Shown here one piece after another: positions 23,723 to 34,561 of a stretch of 64,000 nucleotides of DNA (position 1 is its first letter; the number at the start of each line of letters is the position of its first letter). Location: the NCBI GenBank assembly GCA_947561715.1, contig OX387200.1, positions 14,510,501-14,574,500 of the forward strand. Direction: 5' to 3'. The position numbers and the translations under genes were made by a program. The DNA is from Ascidia mentula. Lineage: Eukaryota > Chordata > Ascidiacea > Phlebobranchia > Ascidiidae. The notes below the pieces were generated by a model that worked only from the letters and a program-made list of their open reading frames with translations, ran no database searches and was not told the origin of the DNA.

Positions 23723-26700
23723 ATGGACGTGGAAACTATTGTGTACATCACCATTGAGTTGCTGATTGCAGTTCTGTCAATTGTCGGGAACTCTCTTGTT
23801 TGTTACGTGATCATAAAAAGTCCAAACCTTCGTAAAAAGGTGAGAATACGATACAGTATGACAAATCGTCGTAAAAATAAAATTACTTATAAAATTATAA
23901 AATTAAAAAATAAAAAATAAATGCGTTTAACTACTTTTACTGTTTCCTACAAATTAGCCCGAATTACTTCTACTTCTAGTAGTTTGAAACGGTACTTTTC
24001 TAAGAAATAATCCGCCATATACTCGAACATGAGCGCGTATTCTACTTTCACTTTGACCTTGTCTTTGTGGCACAGTTCTATACAAGGTAGTAGCACCAGA
24101 GGGATGTTAGTTGACAAAAAAATCGCTGGGTTACTCGGCCACCTCACGAGGTAGCGACTTACTTTCATCAAACAAAAATAGACCACAGGCTGAACTTTCC
24201 AACCATAGAAAAAATAGATAAAAATTTACATTAATATTCCAATATGAATATGATATGTTTGCTATGTCATAACCATGAGTAAACATCGATTACCGCTGAA
24301 ATCCTTGGGGGCAGATATTCTTCAGCGTCCATACTATTTAAAAATATTAACATTTTTTGCGAGAAAAAACGCGAACCCTCTTCAATTTGACGAATATTAA
24401 CCATACCCCCCCATACTTTCCTACGTTTTGCGCTTGCTGCGAAAAGTAACAAAAAAAATTCCCAGTTAACAAAACTTTGGCCGCGTGTAACTCTGCTATC
24501 TTATAAGCCAGCGACTTGATTTTTTCACACAAAAATAGATCAAAGGCTGAGCTTTCCAACGATAGAAAAATTAGACAAAAACTAGCCCTGTTGAAATGGC
24601 GCAAGCTCGCTCGCATTCATGAAATTGTTTGCGAGCGAGCGAGCGTGCGCCGTTGAACCATGAAAAACAAACAGACCATAACGAGCGAGCTTCGGTTCTC
24701 AATTTACATTGTATGTCAGGTAAAAATTGTAGGTGGAATCTCATGCAATTAATCGAAAACGTTTTTCCGGAGAATTTTTAATAACAAACACACATTGCGC
24801 CCATGTCACGTTTGATTTAGTTTCAAACATTTCAATAAAAATCTTTACAAACCTGTATATTTTTGCGGGAGATTTAGCGTTGACTGCTCGTATGTTACAG
24901 GTCATGTACAGGTTAGTCTTTTCATTGGCTGTGGCCGACATCAGTGTTGGTTTGATTTGCATTCCGTTCGCGATTCTCACCAAACTCGGTTTACCGCATT
25001 CGGCACCTACTTTATGCATTACGATGATATCTTTCGTCATAGTTCCAACACAAATTTCTGTCTTCAACTTGTTGTCGATTGCAGTGGAAAGGTAGTATTG
25101 TGACAGAACACACTTTATGTGCGAGTGATTTTCTTTTTTCCCCTTGACTTCAGATACTTTGCAATACGACATCCCAGAATTCATCTGAGGAAACTGACTC
25201 AGAAAAGGTGTCATTACGTCATTGCAATGACGTGGATAGGTTGCACCATATTTGGAATGTTGCCAGCTATGGGCTGGAACTTACTGGACGAAGCGAAAAG
25301 AACATACGCTACCAGTAAGCAAAACTAACAAAACTACACTACTCGGGTTACATTGTTTTGAAAGTTTTGTTAATTCAATTTCATTTATTGGCTTCTTTTT
25401 AACATATTGAGTTAGTTTTGTTTTTCTCGGTTGCTTAGTTGACATTAAGGTTACATGTTTACGTGTAGCCCAACGTTTTGTCGTGATTCAGCTGATGATT
25501 TTCAGTTCCCCATACTCGAAAACGTTTCGGAGCTATTGTTCTCATAATAAGGGGTACTAGAAGGATAATCGAGCTGAAAATATGCTTTTATTTTCAATAC
25601 CCAACCCTTGTTTAACTTCCTGCATTTCGCTTTCGCTCCAATTGCATTTTGCTTATGTGCCCAACAACTTTATTCGAATCCAACTATGCCTAAAGTACAC
25701 TTAATAACTATTGCCTATTATCTGGCACAGGTCCAGCTGACTCATCCACAGCAAATGGCACCATGGGTGTAGTTAATGCAACGATGTCTGCACCTGTAGA
25801 CGAACTTCCCGTTTGTTTATTCATGGAGGTAAGAAATATGTCAAAAAATATGTTTTTAGTCAAGTACGACTTGTATTTCTGGAAGAAGTGTTGATACGTG
25901 TTCCTTGCGTAAAAAGAATTGCTAGAGGAAGTAGATTTGTATTCTCCCCACATAACAAGAGAAGCCAACTGGAATCGCTGGTTATAAACCAAACTATTTA
26001 TACTTCCGGGACAGCAGATGCAACAGTAGTGTTTTCTGTTTAACAAACTGGTTTACATGTTTTTAGATTAACAAATGTTTCTTTTACCACGACAGGTAAT
26101 TGATTTCGATTACTTGATGTTCATTTTTCTGGGCTGTATGGTGCCACCTTTCTTGATCTGCTCCGTGCTTTACGCCATCATCTTCGTCAGCTTTCTCCGC
26201 GCCACCAGGGGCAAGCCATCGTCTGCCGCTGTGCGGAGTAAGGCCTCCGCTCCATCAAAGGGTCAAACAACAAACACCGGTTCGTCGCTACCAAAGCAGA
26301 AGTAAGTATCAGTGACAGCCAAGTTGCTTCGTGTCTGAAGGCTATCCTGGTTTCAAATTCTAACCAACAGCTGTTGCTGGCTTTTGTGACCCCTGATGCA
26401 TGTTATATAGACTCCCACCCCAAACATGAATAAACGTTTGTATATGAGTACGTTACGTAAAAAGTTGCACAACTCTGATTTTTCGGTTAAATATCCTTGT
26501 TTCAAAACGGCTTATTTTTAAAACTGGTACTTTATATTTCAGTGAAAGTAGTAACGATGAAGCAGACTTTGAGTTAAAAGAGATGAAGACTGTTAAAAAT
26601 AAGCCAATGCAGGTATGTGAGGCTGCGCCAAATTACATTTCCAAGTGGAATCTGGAAAATATGAAGTAATTGGCTCAAAACTATAGTAATGGAGAGCTGC

Positions 26701-29071
26701 AGACAGGGTGTACAAGCACATTATTATTGCTTTTTTTCACATATGTTGAATTGGGTTTTAGCCTTTAGCACTATCGTTTACCAAGCAGTTCCGTATTGCC
26801 TCAGTGCGCTCCACAGTAGTTCGACCTGTTGTTGGTGTTCAGTATAGTGTACCCAACGGATTGACGTTGACCGAAAGGTACCACAAAGTGGAAATCAGTG
26901 TGTCCGCTATAGTGCAAAAGCTATAGCACAGTGCCACAGTCAACAGCTGCACTGACGAGACCTTACAGGTCGAAACAGTGCGTGTACACCCTGTCTACAG
27001 CTCCCAATTTTTTTTGCACAGATATTATAATTATTTATGTATTGCTTACATTTCTCTGCGATTTCTTTGAAGATCCAAACAAAGAGAAATAACGCTGGAC
27101 AAAAAACAAGCAAACAAAGTCAACGGACAAAAATCCACGTAGAGGGTAAGTTTCAAGGGGCGAGTGGAAGCTGAAACATAAGAGATGGTTGTACAAGTAT
27201 CTTATCACAACTGTATCACAAAGTGTCGGATAACTGGTTGGTAATTTCAACGGGGTTCTGACTAGTTGGTTTCTTAAACGGGTGAATGAAATTTTTGCAG
27301 GGGTAAATGAAAAAATATTTGTTGTTTTTATTTTCTATCCAATTAACATTGGCTGCGGACAATCACACCTCCGTAATTTGTCCATGTATTTCGCTCAGTT
27401 TATCGAAATGAAATGCAGTGTACTATATAGGGTGAAAAACATGCCGAAAACTTTGGTATAGAGTAAGCGTATCCGAAAAAGGTTAAGAAGCAGTGGTGTA
27501 GTCACGGGAGTAGACAAATACAATGAATAGCTAGAATGCTTAACCGCGATATAAATTACAAGCGAAACACTAAGACCACTTGGTGTGTTTCGTTTCTGAG
27601 AACCGAAACAATGCCGATATCAACTGATGGTGGAAAAAAACCTTGCACCTAATGTCGAAACTGCTGCAGACAGGGTGTGTACACGTACTGTTTCGACCTG
27701 TAAGGTACCACAAAGTGGAGACTAGTGTGCCTGCTAGTGTGAAAGCTAGCACAGTGCCACTCAACAGCTGCACTGATGAGATCTTACAGGTCGAAACAGT
27801 GCGTGTACACACCCTGTCTGCAGCTTTGCTATATAGTCTGGATTAAAAGAAAACAATTAAAAAACATAGAATTAGGATAAACCACGATTAGAATGAAGTT
27901 AGTTTGATGTGTGATACTTGTGACACTAATATATTAATATTGGAACCTATATTTTTTTCTTTGATTTAAGTTTATAATTTAACAGACAACTTTACGACCG
28001 ATGAATCTACCACTGCATCAGCAACTTTTACTTTGGATGGCAAATCTTCCGCAGATGAATTAGAAGGTAAGCTGATACAAAAAACTAATGACCAACAACT
28101 TCACAACACCACGCCATGTACAGCGGTCGTGTGTTTATGAAATCACTGAATCAGTAATAGGTTTCAAGTTACTACCGGGGCACCAGGCCTAATGATTGAT
28201 TGTCATGCGACAACATGGTAAACTCCAGCTCATGGTGTTGGTGATGTCAAAATGTAGTAACGTTCATATTCAATAGGGTTCAATAGAATGGCCCTAAGTA
28301 CAAATACCAATTCATGTTTTGGCAACAGAAATATAATGTTTGTTGTGTCACGCAGGTGGGTCGAAGGAAACTCTGGATGAAGGAAAGAAACAACACGGTG
28401 ACAATATTGGGTGAGCAACCAAATAGTTTACTTTGCGATGAACCAATGGAAATTGTGCTTATTTTATACAAGTACACAATTAACTACATTGTTGTTGCAG
28501 GAATCGTGAAACAAGTGACGATGACATTACAAACGATCCCAGCCCTGCGGTAAGCATCTGTTTCAGGATATAAAATGAAACACAAAAAATGATTTCATTT
28601 CATTTCAAAAAGATTTCATTTTATAGTTTAATGAACTGTCTGTTATATTTTAGTCACCGCAAGACAAATCCAGCAGTGGAGCAAAACGTCAGACCAAAAG
28701 GAGACAGAAGGAAAAGAGACAAAAGCAGCGCATCAGGGAGTTTAAAGCAGCTGCTGTGCTGTGTCTCATTGTTCTATGCTTTGGGATTTGCTGGTTTCCA
28801 TTACACATCCTTAATGCAATTACATGGTGAAATTTGTCTCGTTACGTTTACTGGCAGCGCAACCACACAGGGCTAATTAACTTTTTACTTTGATAGATTC
28901 GACACCAACCGCGTGATCCAAATACCATCTGTCCTGTTTAGCATTTCCATTTTTATGTCGCATGGCAACAGCGCCGTCAACTTCTTTCTGTACTCCTGGC
29001 GGTTGGAAATATTTCGCGAAGAGTTGGACCGTCATGTTACAAGAAGAATATTTCAATGTTTCCGAGGATGA
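23723..29071 (+). CDS. Adenosine-receptor-like GPCR, copy 2 (tandem paralogue)
   Basis: Same family and exon plan as the gene ending 446 bases upstream, so a local duplicate. Exons: 23723-23839 (MDVETIVYITIELLIAVLS), 24901-25093 (TM2-3), 25135-25313 (TM4, GMLPAMGWN), 25731-25829 (extracellular loop; NGT and NAT sequons, CLFME), 26096-26302 (TM5, IDFDYLMFIF), 26542-26610, 27074-27145, 27985-28066, about 28352-28410 and 28501-28553 (third intracellular loop), 28654-28828 (TM6, CWFPLHILN), about 28896-29071 (TM7 and tail, stop 29069-29071). Ligand-pocket positions match mammalian adenosine receptors (TQ in TM3, F after the loop Cys, H and N in TM6, SH in TM7); the Glu after that Phe in A2A is Met here. 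It shares ERY with a split Arg codon, and NFFLY instead of NPxxY. The third intracellular loop has diverged almost completely from copy 1, suggesting different G-protein coupling or regulation (inference). Two introns hold hammerhead-bearing elements. Confidence 0.85.
24153..24583. repeat. Pair of diverged direct repeats of about 74 bases
   Basis: 24153-24226 and 24511-24583 are diverged copies, sharing GCGACTT, ACAAAAATAGA, AGGCTGA, CTTTCCAAC and ATAGAAAAA in order, about 360 bases apart in the first intron of receptor copy 2. The nature of the repeat is unknown. Confidence 0.6.
24598..24651. repeat. GC-rich inverted repeat (hairpin)
   Basis: GGCGCAAGCTCGCTCGCA pairs with TGCGAGCGAGC plus TGCGCC, separated by about 14 AT-rich bases, with an extra GAGCG in the right arm. 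It stands out from the AT-rich intron around it. Confidence 0.6.
26694..27003 (+). mobile_element. Hammerhead-bearing palindromic element, copy A (long form)
   Basis: It begins GAGCTGCAGACAGGGTGTAC and ends with its near inverse complement GTACACCCTGTCTACAGCTC. It lies in a third-loop intron of receptor copy 2. It shares with copies B and C the internal block GGTACCACAAAGTGGA, a hairpin, and a hammerhead motif at the right end. It carries about 120 extra bases between the left terminus and the shared block. No protein is encoded. No known superfamily was recognised. Confidence 0.8.
26945..27002 (+). ncRNA. Type I hammerhead ribozyme motif, copy A
   Basis: Stem I AGCTGCA / TACAGCT (one C-A mismatch), core CTGACGA (26952-26958), stem II GACCT-TAC-AGGTC, core GAA, stem III ACAG / CTGT closing a 12-base loop with an inner GTG/CAC pairing, cleavage residue C at 26995. 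All invariant hammerhead core bases are present; position 7 is C, which the consensus allows. Confidence 0.8.
27663..27825 (+). mobile_element. Hammerhead-bearing palindromic element, copy B
   Basis: About 163 bases in the next third-loop intron of receptor copy 2. The left 47 bases are almost the exact reverse complement of the right end, including the antisense of stem II and the GAAACAGT segment. Each terminus thus carries the 3' half of the ribozyme in opposite orientations, while only the right end has the CUGAUGA half. Confidence 0.82.
27766..27825 (+). ncRNA. Type I hammerhead ribozyme motif, copy B
   Basis: Stem I AGCTGCA / TGCAGCT (7 perfect pairs), core CTGATGA (27773-27779), stem II GATCT-TAC-AGGTC with one U-G pair, core GAA, stem III ACAG / CTGT, cleavage residue C at 27818. 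The core is complete. Confidence 0.85.
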
Positions 29072-29082
29072 GTCCTAAATAG

Positions 29083-29475
29083 TAGGGATGCACCGAAAGT
29101 TCGGTTTGCCGAATTTATTCGGCCGAAACCAAGGTTTTTATAATTATTCGGTTTCGGCCGAATATTTTTGAAAAATTCAGCCGAAACCGAAACTTTTTTA
29201 CTGCATGTAACGATTGGAATCATTGTTCAAAGTGCACGCATTTGTTCGTTTTATTTGTTTATTGTCACCGAAATGATGAAAATTAACTTTGAGCAGTCGG
29301 TACAGCAGTCGAGGTTATTTTTTAAGTGCCAACAAAAGGCTGTATGATAGGATTAGATCCAATACAGCACATGTTTTGTTTAAATTTATTGCGTATTAAG
29401 AGATAGATACCAAAAGTAGTTTCGGTTTATTCGGTTTCGGCCGAATAAAAAAAATGCTGTTTCGGTGCATCACTA
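29083..29475. mobile_element. hAT-type MITE (393 bp) with perfect 8-bp target duplication
   Basis: Terminal inverted repeats TAGGGATGCACCGAAA and, inverted, TAGTGATGCACCGAAA. The 8-base duplication CTAAATAG flanks it at 29075-29082 and 29476-29483. The 8-base duplication with short TA-starting ends is typical of hAT elements. The subterminal regions are packed with TTCGGTTTCGGCCGAA-like palindromes. There is no transposase, so it is non-autonomous. The left target copy starts three bases after the stop codon of receptor copy 2, so the element sits in its 3' UTR or immediate flank. Confidence 0.88.
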
Positions 29476-29483
29476 CTAAATAG

Positions 29484-31924
29484 CCTTTCCTGGCCCATGT
29501 AGTTTCTAAATGATGTGATTCATTATTTTAGCCGCAGACAAATAGCTATTGTTTCGACCAATTAAATCCCATTAGTGTAGCTTGGTATAGACGCTAGTCG
29601 GCCAAACTGCCAAGCAAAGCCTGCAGCTCACATAAGTCATATTATTGGCTCCATATTGCTTTCTATAATGTGATCAAGTATGTGAAGTGTGCAATATATA
29701 TTCCTATAAATGCTGCGCTTTTAAGCATAATTCATTACAAATCGCAAATTCCCCCAAAAAATTAAGTTTGATTTCTTTGCAGATCTACAACATTTTTATC
29801 GCTGTATTCATTACACCAGTATATATGAAAATCATGTTTTTGTGTCGCATTTTACACCTCCTTGGAGCATTTTGCTGCAATTTCAACGAAAAATAAACAA
29901 GATTACAAAAATTGTTTTTGAACTTATTTGACAAAAATTGTTTTTGAACCGAAATTTGAACTTATTGGTATGTAGGTCGCCTTGAAGGACGTTGCTCATA
30001 TGCCGTAATTGAAACTGTCGTTACGATAGGGAGAAAGCAGTTCTTTGAGGAAATTATCACACCATTGTTCTCACGCAGCGCTCAGCCTTATCGAAACCGA
30101 AGCACTCGAGATATAGAAACTCGAGTCAATGATTTTATAAAGGGATTGAAACCTCTTGCCGCCATTCCCTTGTGCAAAACAAATTGATATATGTTTGTCT
30201 TGAGCACAAAGTTATAATCTGGCCAAACCCGCACGAACCCGGAAATTCGTTTCAAACCTGAAACTGAAAATGCGACCCTTTTAAGGCAAAGTGCAACTTC
30301 AAGTGTTTTAAGCAGCTGTGATGTAATGGTGGTCTATTTCCGTGAATGGGTGACGTGCAAGTTTCAGCTTGCTTATTTAGCTATACTCAAGGGGTGCATG
30401 CACAAATCAAACAGTGATGCGTTTAACTTTTGTTGTATAGGGGAGACCGGGGATACCTCAGACACGGGGATACCTCGGACCAGGTATTTTACGTCACAAT
30501 TAGGTATTGTTAAGACACTTTTACAAAAGCTTTATGTCTCCATCAAACGTTAACAGGAACTTTGGAATTAAATCATCTCTGCTTAACAAATTATAATCGA
30601 AAAAGTCAATTTATCAGTGAAACCAAGTTTTTCAATTTGTATGTGGAAGGTTATATATCTGTTACAGTTAATCAAAATGCAGTAATTTTGGGTTGATTGC
30701 ATAATCAAATATGTATTCTTCGATAGGCCAATGATGATTTTGTATAACCTTCAAAAATACGGCCATAGTTTAAGAATTTCTATGTCGTCACGTGGTCAGG
30801 GATACTTCGGACATCATGTCAAAAAATCGCGGGAAGGCAATAATTTTTGAGTTTTATGAAAAATTATCGGTCATAGCAGAGAATAAACAGAGGCTGGATG
30901 AAATTATTGAATTTTGGCAGTAAGAAAAAGCCCCAAAGATAAAAAATCATTTGTTGACTCTAAAATCTATAATATCTGTGCTACCGTTAAAAGTACACGA
31001 GTTACCCAAAACATGAACGTGTGGAAAGGTCGAAACGAGAAGTGGCCACGCCCCGATTCCTGAAAGCTTTAATGATATTTTATGCGCTAATGCCCCAATG
31101 CTGATATTGCGCCAAGTTTGATTTCAGTTATTTGTTAAATAAACAAAAAAAAACGTCTGTTAAAACTTGCTGTCCGAGATATCCCCAGTCACGTCCGATG
31201 TTACCCCGGTACCGGGGTGACTTCGGACATTTGAGACCTGTTTAAAAAATGGGCTGAATAAACATTTTTAGTGAGCTAAAACGAACCAAAAACCTTTTGT
31301 TTTTTGAGTAATGCTTTACTTCTAACAACAAAATAAAATTTAAGAATGTGGTTCATAATTTAAAAAAAATATGAGCAATTTTCCCAAAACCGTCCGAGCT
31401 ATCCCCGGTCTCCCCTATCGCGTGACAAAAATTTTTTAGGGGTTTATGTCCTAAAACCTTTTTGCACAAAAGCTTGATTGTGTACATTGTTGGAGCTAAA
31501 ATAACACACAATTAAGGACCACACTTGGAATAAATATCCTAATAATGTAGGTGAAGTGTTTCATGTTGTCGCATGACCTGGAAGGATTGCCCTACTTTCA
31601 AGGGCCTTTACTTGGTGAAAATGAATACTTCAACAATCAGAAACGGTAAAAAGAGCAAGTAATTGCTACAGACGTGTCACCAAATGCACATTTACGCGTA
31701 AAAAGTGAAATTAAGCCCGATTATCCTTGCATCTTACACATTAACTCCGTCCTTAATTACAATATAATTCAAAACAGTACTTACTATGTCGTCATAAACT
31801 ATTTACTATTTTGAAAAATTGAAATTTATCGTAGAATAGTTTGTGCTTTCCAGTGAAGAGGTAGAGGAAAGGTAATGGTGTCTTATAATCAAGAGGTTAC
31901 AGGAAAACGTAATGTACCGTGAAA
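29484..31924. other. Spacer between receptor copy 2 and the sulfotransferase gene
   Basis: About 2.4 kb. Apart from the inverted-repeat element at 30440-31415 and a short direct repeat (CAAAAATTGTTTTTGAAC, twice between 29908 and 29950), I see no gene. The last few hundred bases should contain the promoter and 5' UTR of the sulfotransferase gene. Confidence 0.55.
30440..31415. mobile_element. Non-autonomous inverted-repeat DNA element (976 bp), TA target
   Basis: The ends are GGGGAGACCGGGGATA and its inverse, flanked by TA on both sides (30438-30439 and 31416-31417). A motif close to GGGATACCTCGGAC recurs at least six times, in both orientations and clustered near the ends: twice at 30452-30480, once near 30800, and inverted copies near 31170-31230 and 31391-31406. 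No transposase is encoded. The TA duplication would fit Tc1/mariner-like or other TA-targeting families; I cannot assign it. Confidence 0.7.
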
Positions 31925-34151
31925 ATGAAATCTGTTATTTTTCGAAACCTTGCTGTCTTACGAAGGAATAAGTTGCTGTCAGTAGCATTCTGTGTCATTT
32001 TGGCTACGTTCCTAATATATCTCCTCGGCCATGCCTTAAAAAAGTACCAAACAGACCATTGTAAGTATAAATGCTATAGGCCTACATATATAACGTAAAA
32101 AAATAGGGTACTCTAAGCCAAACAGATTTGTGTTGTCTGGTCAATTTTCTATGACTTATAAAATATGGAAATGTGTTTATTTCTAAGAAACGTACTTGTA
32201 CACAATTTGTATGCATACTATTCCATCAATTAAGTTTGTTATGGAAGACTGTGGAAGGTGAATTTTTAAAATCATCACAAATATTTGACAGAAATATATA
32301 GGACTCCCTGCCCGGCATGGCAAAGAATAGTTGCTCTTATTTTTTGGTCTCGTGGTTTCCAATTTGGGATACGATACTTTAAACCTAGAATGGTTCCAAT
32401 GGGTCCGTAAAAGGACAAAAACAGTTTTCGGATTAAATTTACGTTTTGAATTTAGGACCCGTGTTTCCTATACGAGTTGGCCTGCACAACAGCTTGGTAA
32501 ATTTTATATGTGGGTGACTAGATTTTATAAAAGGGTCCTTAATGACATCAAATAGTTGGAAAACACTAGCCTGGGCAGATGGTAACCATGGTTAGACCGC
32601 CACAAAACCTTAAAGCAATGTTTTTGAATATGCAATCACCAAGTTTTGTACGTCTACAGACTACAGACTGGTTTTAAACGCTCGTGACAAGGCTATTGAA
32701 AGGATTGAGCAATATCATAAAAATAACAAAAAGGTAAAACGGTTAGTTATAGCTTTAACTTAGCATGATACCAATTAGATATGTTTAGGGGCAAAGACTT
32801 CCTGATGTTATTGGAATCGGAGTTAAAAAATGTGGCACAGATGGAATTATATCATTTTTGTCTCAGCACCCGCTGGTAGCAATACCTAAAGACGTGGAAA
32901 CGTTTTTCTTCAGCCACCAATATAACAAACCCATTAGTGTGTACAGGTAAGTGTCAGTGTGCTGAAATTACAGTGCGTGAAATAAAACACGTATCACCAT
33001 TACATGTATATGAGCATGTTTGCTTCATTTGCAGAAACTTGATGCCTTCCGCCAGTAACATTCAAGTGGTCATGGAGAAAACCCCGGTTTATTTTGACCA
33101 CTTTCCTCACGATATGCCGGAGAGGATCAAAGAAGCAATACCACATGTTAAACTCATTTTGGTAGTGTGTGACCCAGTCGCCAGGGCTTACTCGGACTAC
33201 GTTCACGAGGTTAATAACATATATCAAGTACTGCAAAAAAAACACATAAAAGATACAATTCAGGTTTCGAATTAGCGGTAAAAAACGTATCGCAAAAACG
33301 TTACAACCTAAATTCCAATACTTAAATTTTGCTTCGTGAGAAAATAGTCGTTCACATTGCCAAGAAAAGTTAACAACGTTGTTTGCATCAGCGCTTGTTG
33401 CGTGTACGAATTATTAGATAAAGAATGATGCGGCACCTCATAATCTGCTTCGTGTTTCATCGCAAAAATCTCAAAACCGGGTCGCAACAACTCGAAAAAC
33501 GGTTCGCAATTTGCGAACTGCTGATTCGAACCCTGCAATTATCATTTTTTTTTGTCACAGAGAGTCCGTCACGATTTGTACGGTAGCAAAATGATGAGTA
33601 AGTACGACACATTTGAAAAATACTTGGACGTATATTTGCCAATACTCAAACACAAAACGCGGGACTGGAGCAGCTCGGGGCTGGCCCAAGTCGGCAATGA
33701 GCTGACAAGTTTGCACCAAAACAACCTAGACGCGACTGTTCTCAGCACAGGGCTCTACGCCGCCCACATTCAACGGTGGAAACGGGTTTTTAACGGTTTG
33801 GACTTGAAAGTAGTCGATGGAAACCGGTTTATGCGGGAACCGGGATTGGTGATTAAAGAACTTCAACAGTTCATTGGCCTTCCGAAACTTTTACTTCCAG
33901 AGGATTTTGTCAAGCACCCCGACACGGGCTACTACTGCTACCGCCGCTTCGAATTGAGGCATTTGCACAACGAAACTCTGTCCAACAGGGAGGAACTACT
34001 GAGGTCGCTTAAGTGCTTGGCAAAATCGAAAGGCAGGACTCGAAACGGATTGATGAAGATGAGTGAGACGGCAAAGAAAGAATTGCGAGAGTTCTACGAG
34101 CCTTTTAATCGTTTGTTTTACGAAGAAATGGGAACCGATTACAAATGGTAG
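31925..34151 (+). CDS. Heparan sulfate glucosamine 3-O-sulfotransferase-like enzyme (377 aa, 5 exons)
   Basis: Golgi enzyme predicted to move sulfate from PAPS to the 3-OH of glucosamine in heparan sulfate. Exons 31925-32060, 32660-32733, 32789-32946, 33035-33209 and 33561-34151 join in frame to 377 residues, within the family's normal length. Residues about 17-38 form a signal anchor (LLSVAFCVILATFLIYLLGHAL split around its core), giving a type II membrane protein. The sulfotransferase domain starts at LPDVIGIGVKKCGTDG (PAPS 5'-phosphosulfate loop with the lysine kept), then MEKTPVYF (with the glutamate that serves as catalytic base in 3-OST enzymes), VCDPVARAYSDY (3'-phosphate site), KVVDGNRFMREP, and a C-terminal GYYCYRR ... 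KGRT segment. The GG of the usual GGT is CG, and the Arg of RDP is Cys, both unusual. Which HS3ST paralogue it matches cannot be decided by eye. It converges with the dynein gene. Confidence 0.85.
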
Positions 34152-34537
34152 ACTTTACCGTTATGTACAGCGAAAGAACTGATTTTGGTCCACACCCACA
34201 AACCTGGCAAAAATTGGATGAACGGTGTGGAAGCGTCAACTGCAACTCCAACGTGACAAACACAAAAAGAAACATTACAAATTTAATGTTGATTTTATTG
34301 TGTCAAATACACAGCACACATACTTTCGGATATTTTTTACGTTCAGACAAAAGAAAATATATTTTTTGATCATAAAGACTCCTTTTGCTTTTGTATTTAC
34401 AGTTATATCAAGCCAGTATATAGAATGGGGAAAAGCATCAACGAACACTTCAAAATTGGCACACGCATAATTTTTTTAACCAACATATCTCATTAGCAAA
34501 TTTTTTTATAAAATTATTCACAGTGAAACACTATCCT

Positions 34538-34543
34538 AATAAA
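34538..34543 (+). promoter_or_regulatory. Candidate polyadenylation signal AATAAA for the sulfotransferase gene
   Basis: AATAAA 387 bases past the sulfotransferase stop, and only 19 bases from the stop codon of the convergent dynein gene. If used, the two transcripts' 3' ends overlap. Confidence 0.35.
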
Positions 34544-34561
34544 GCGAATACAAACAAAACT

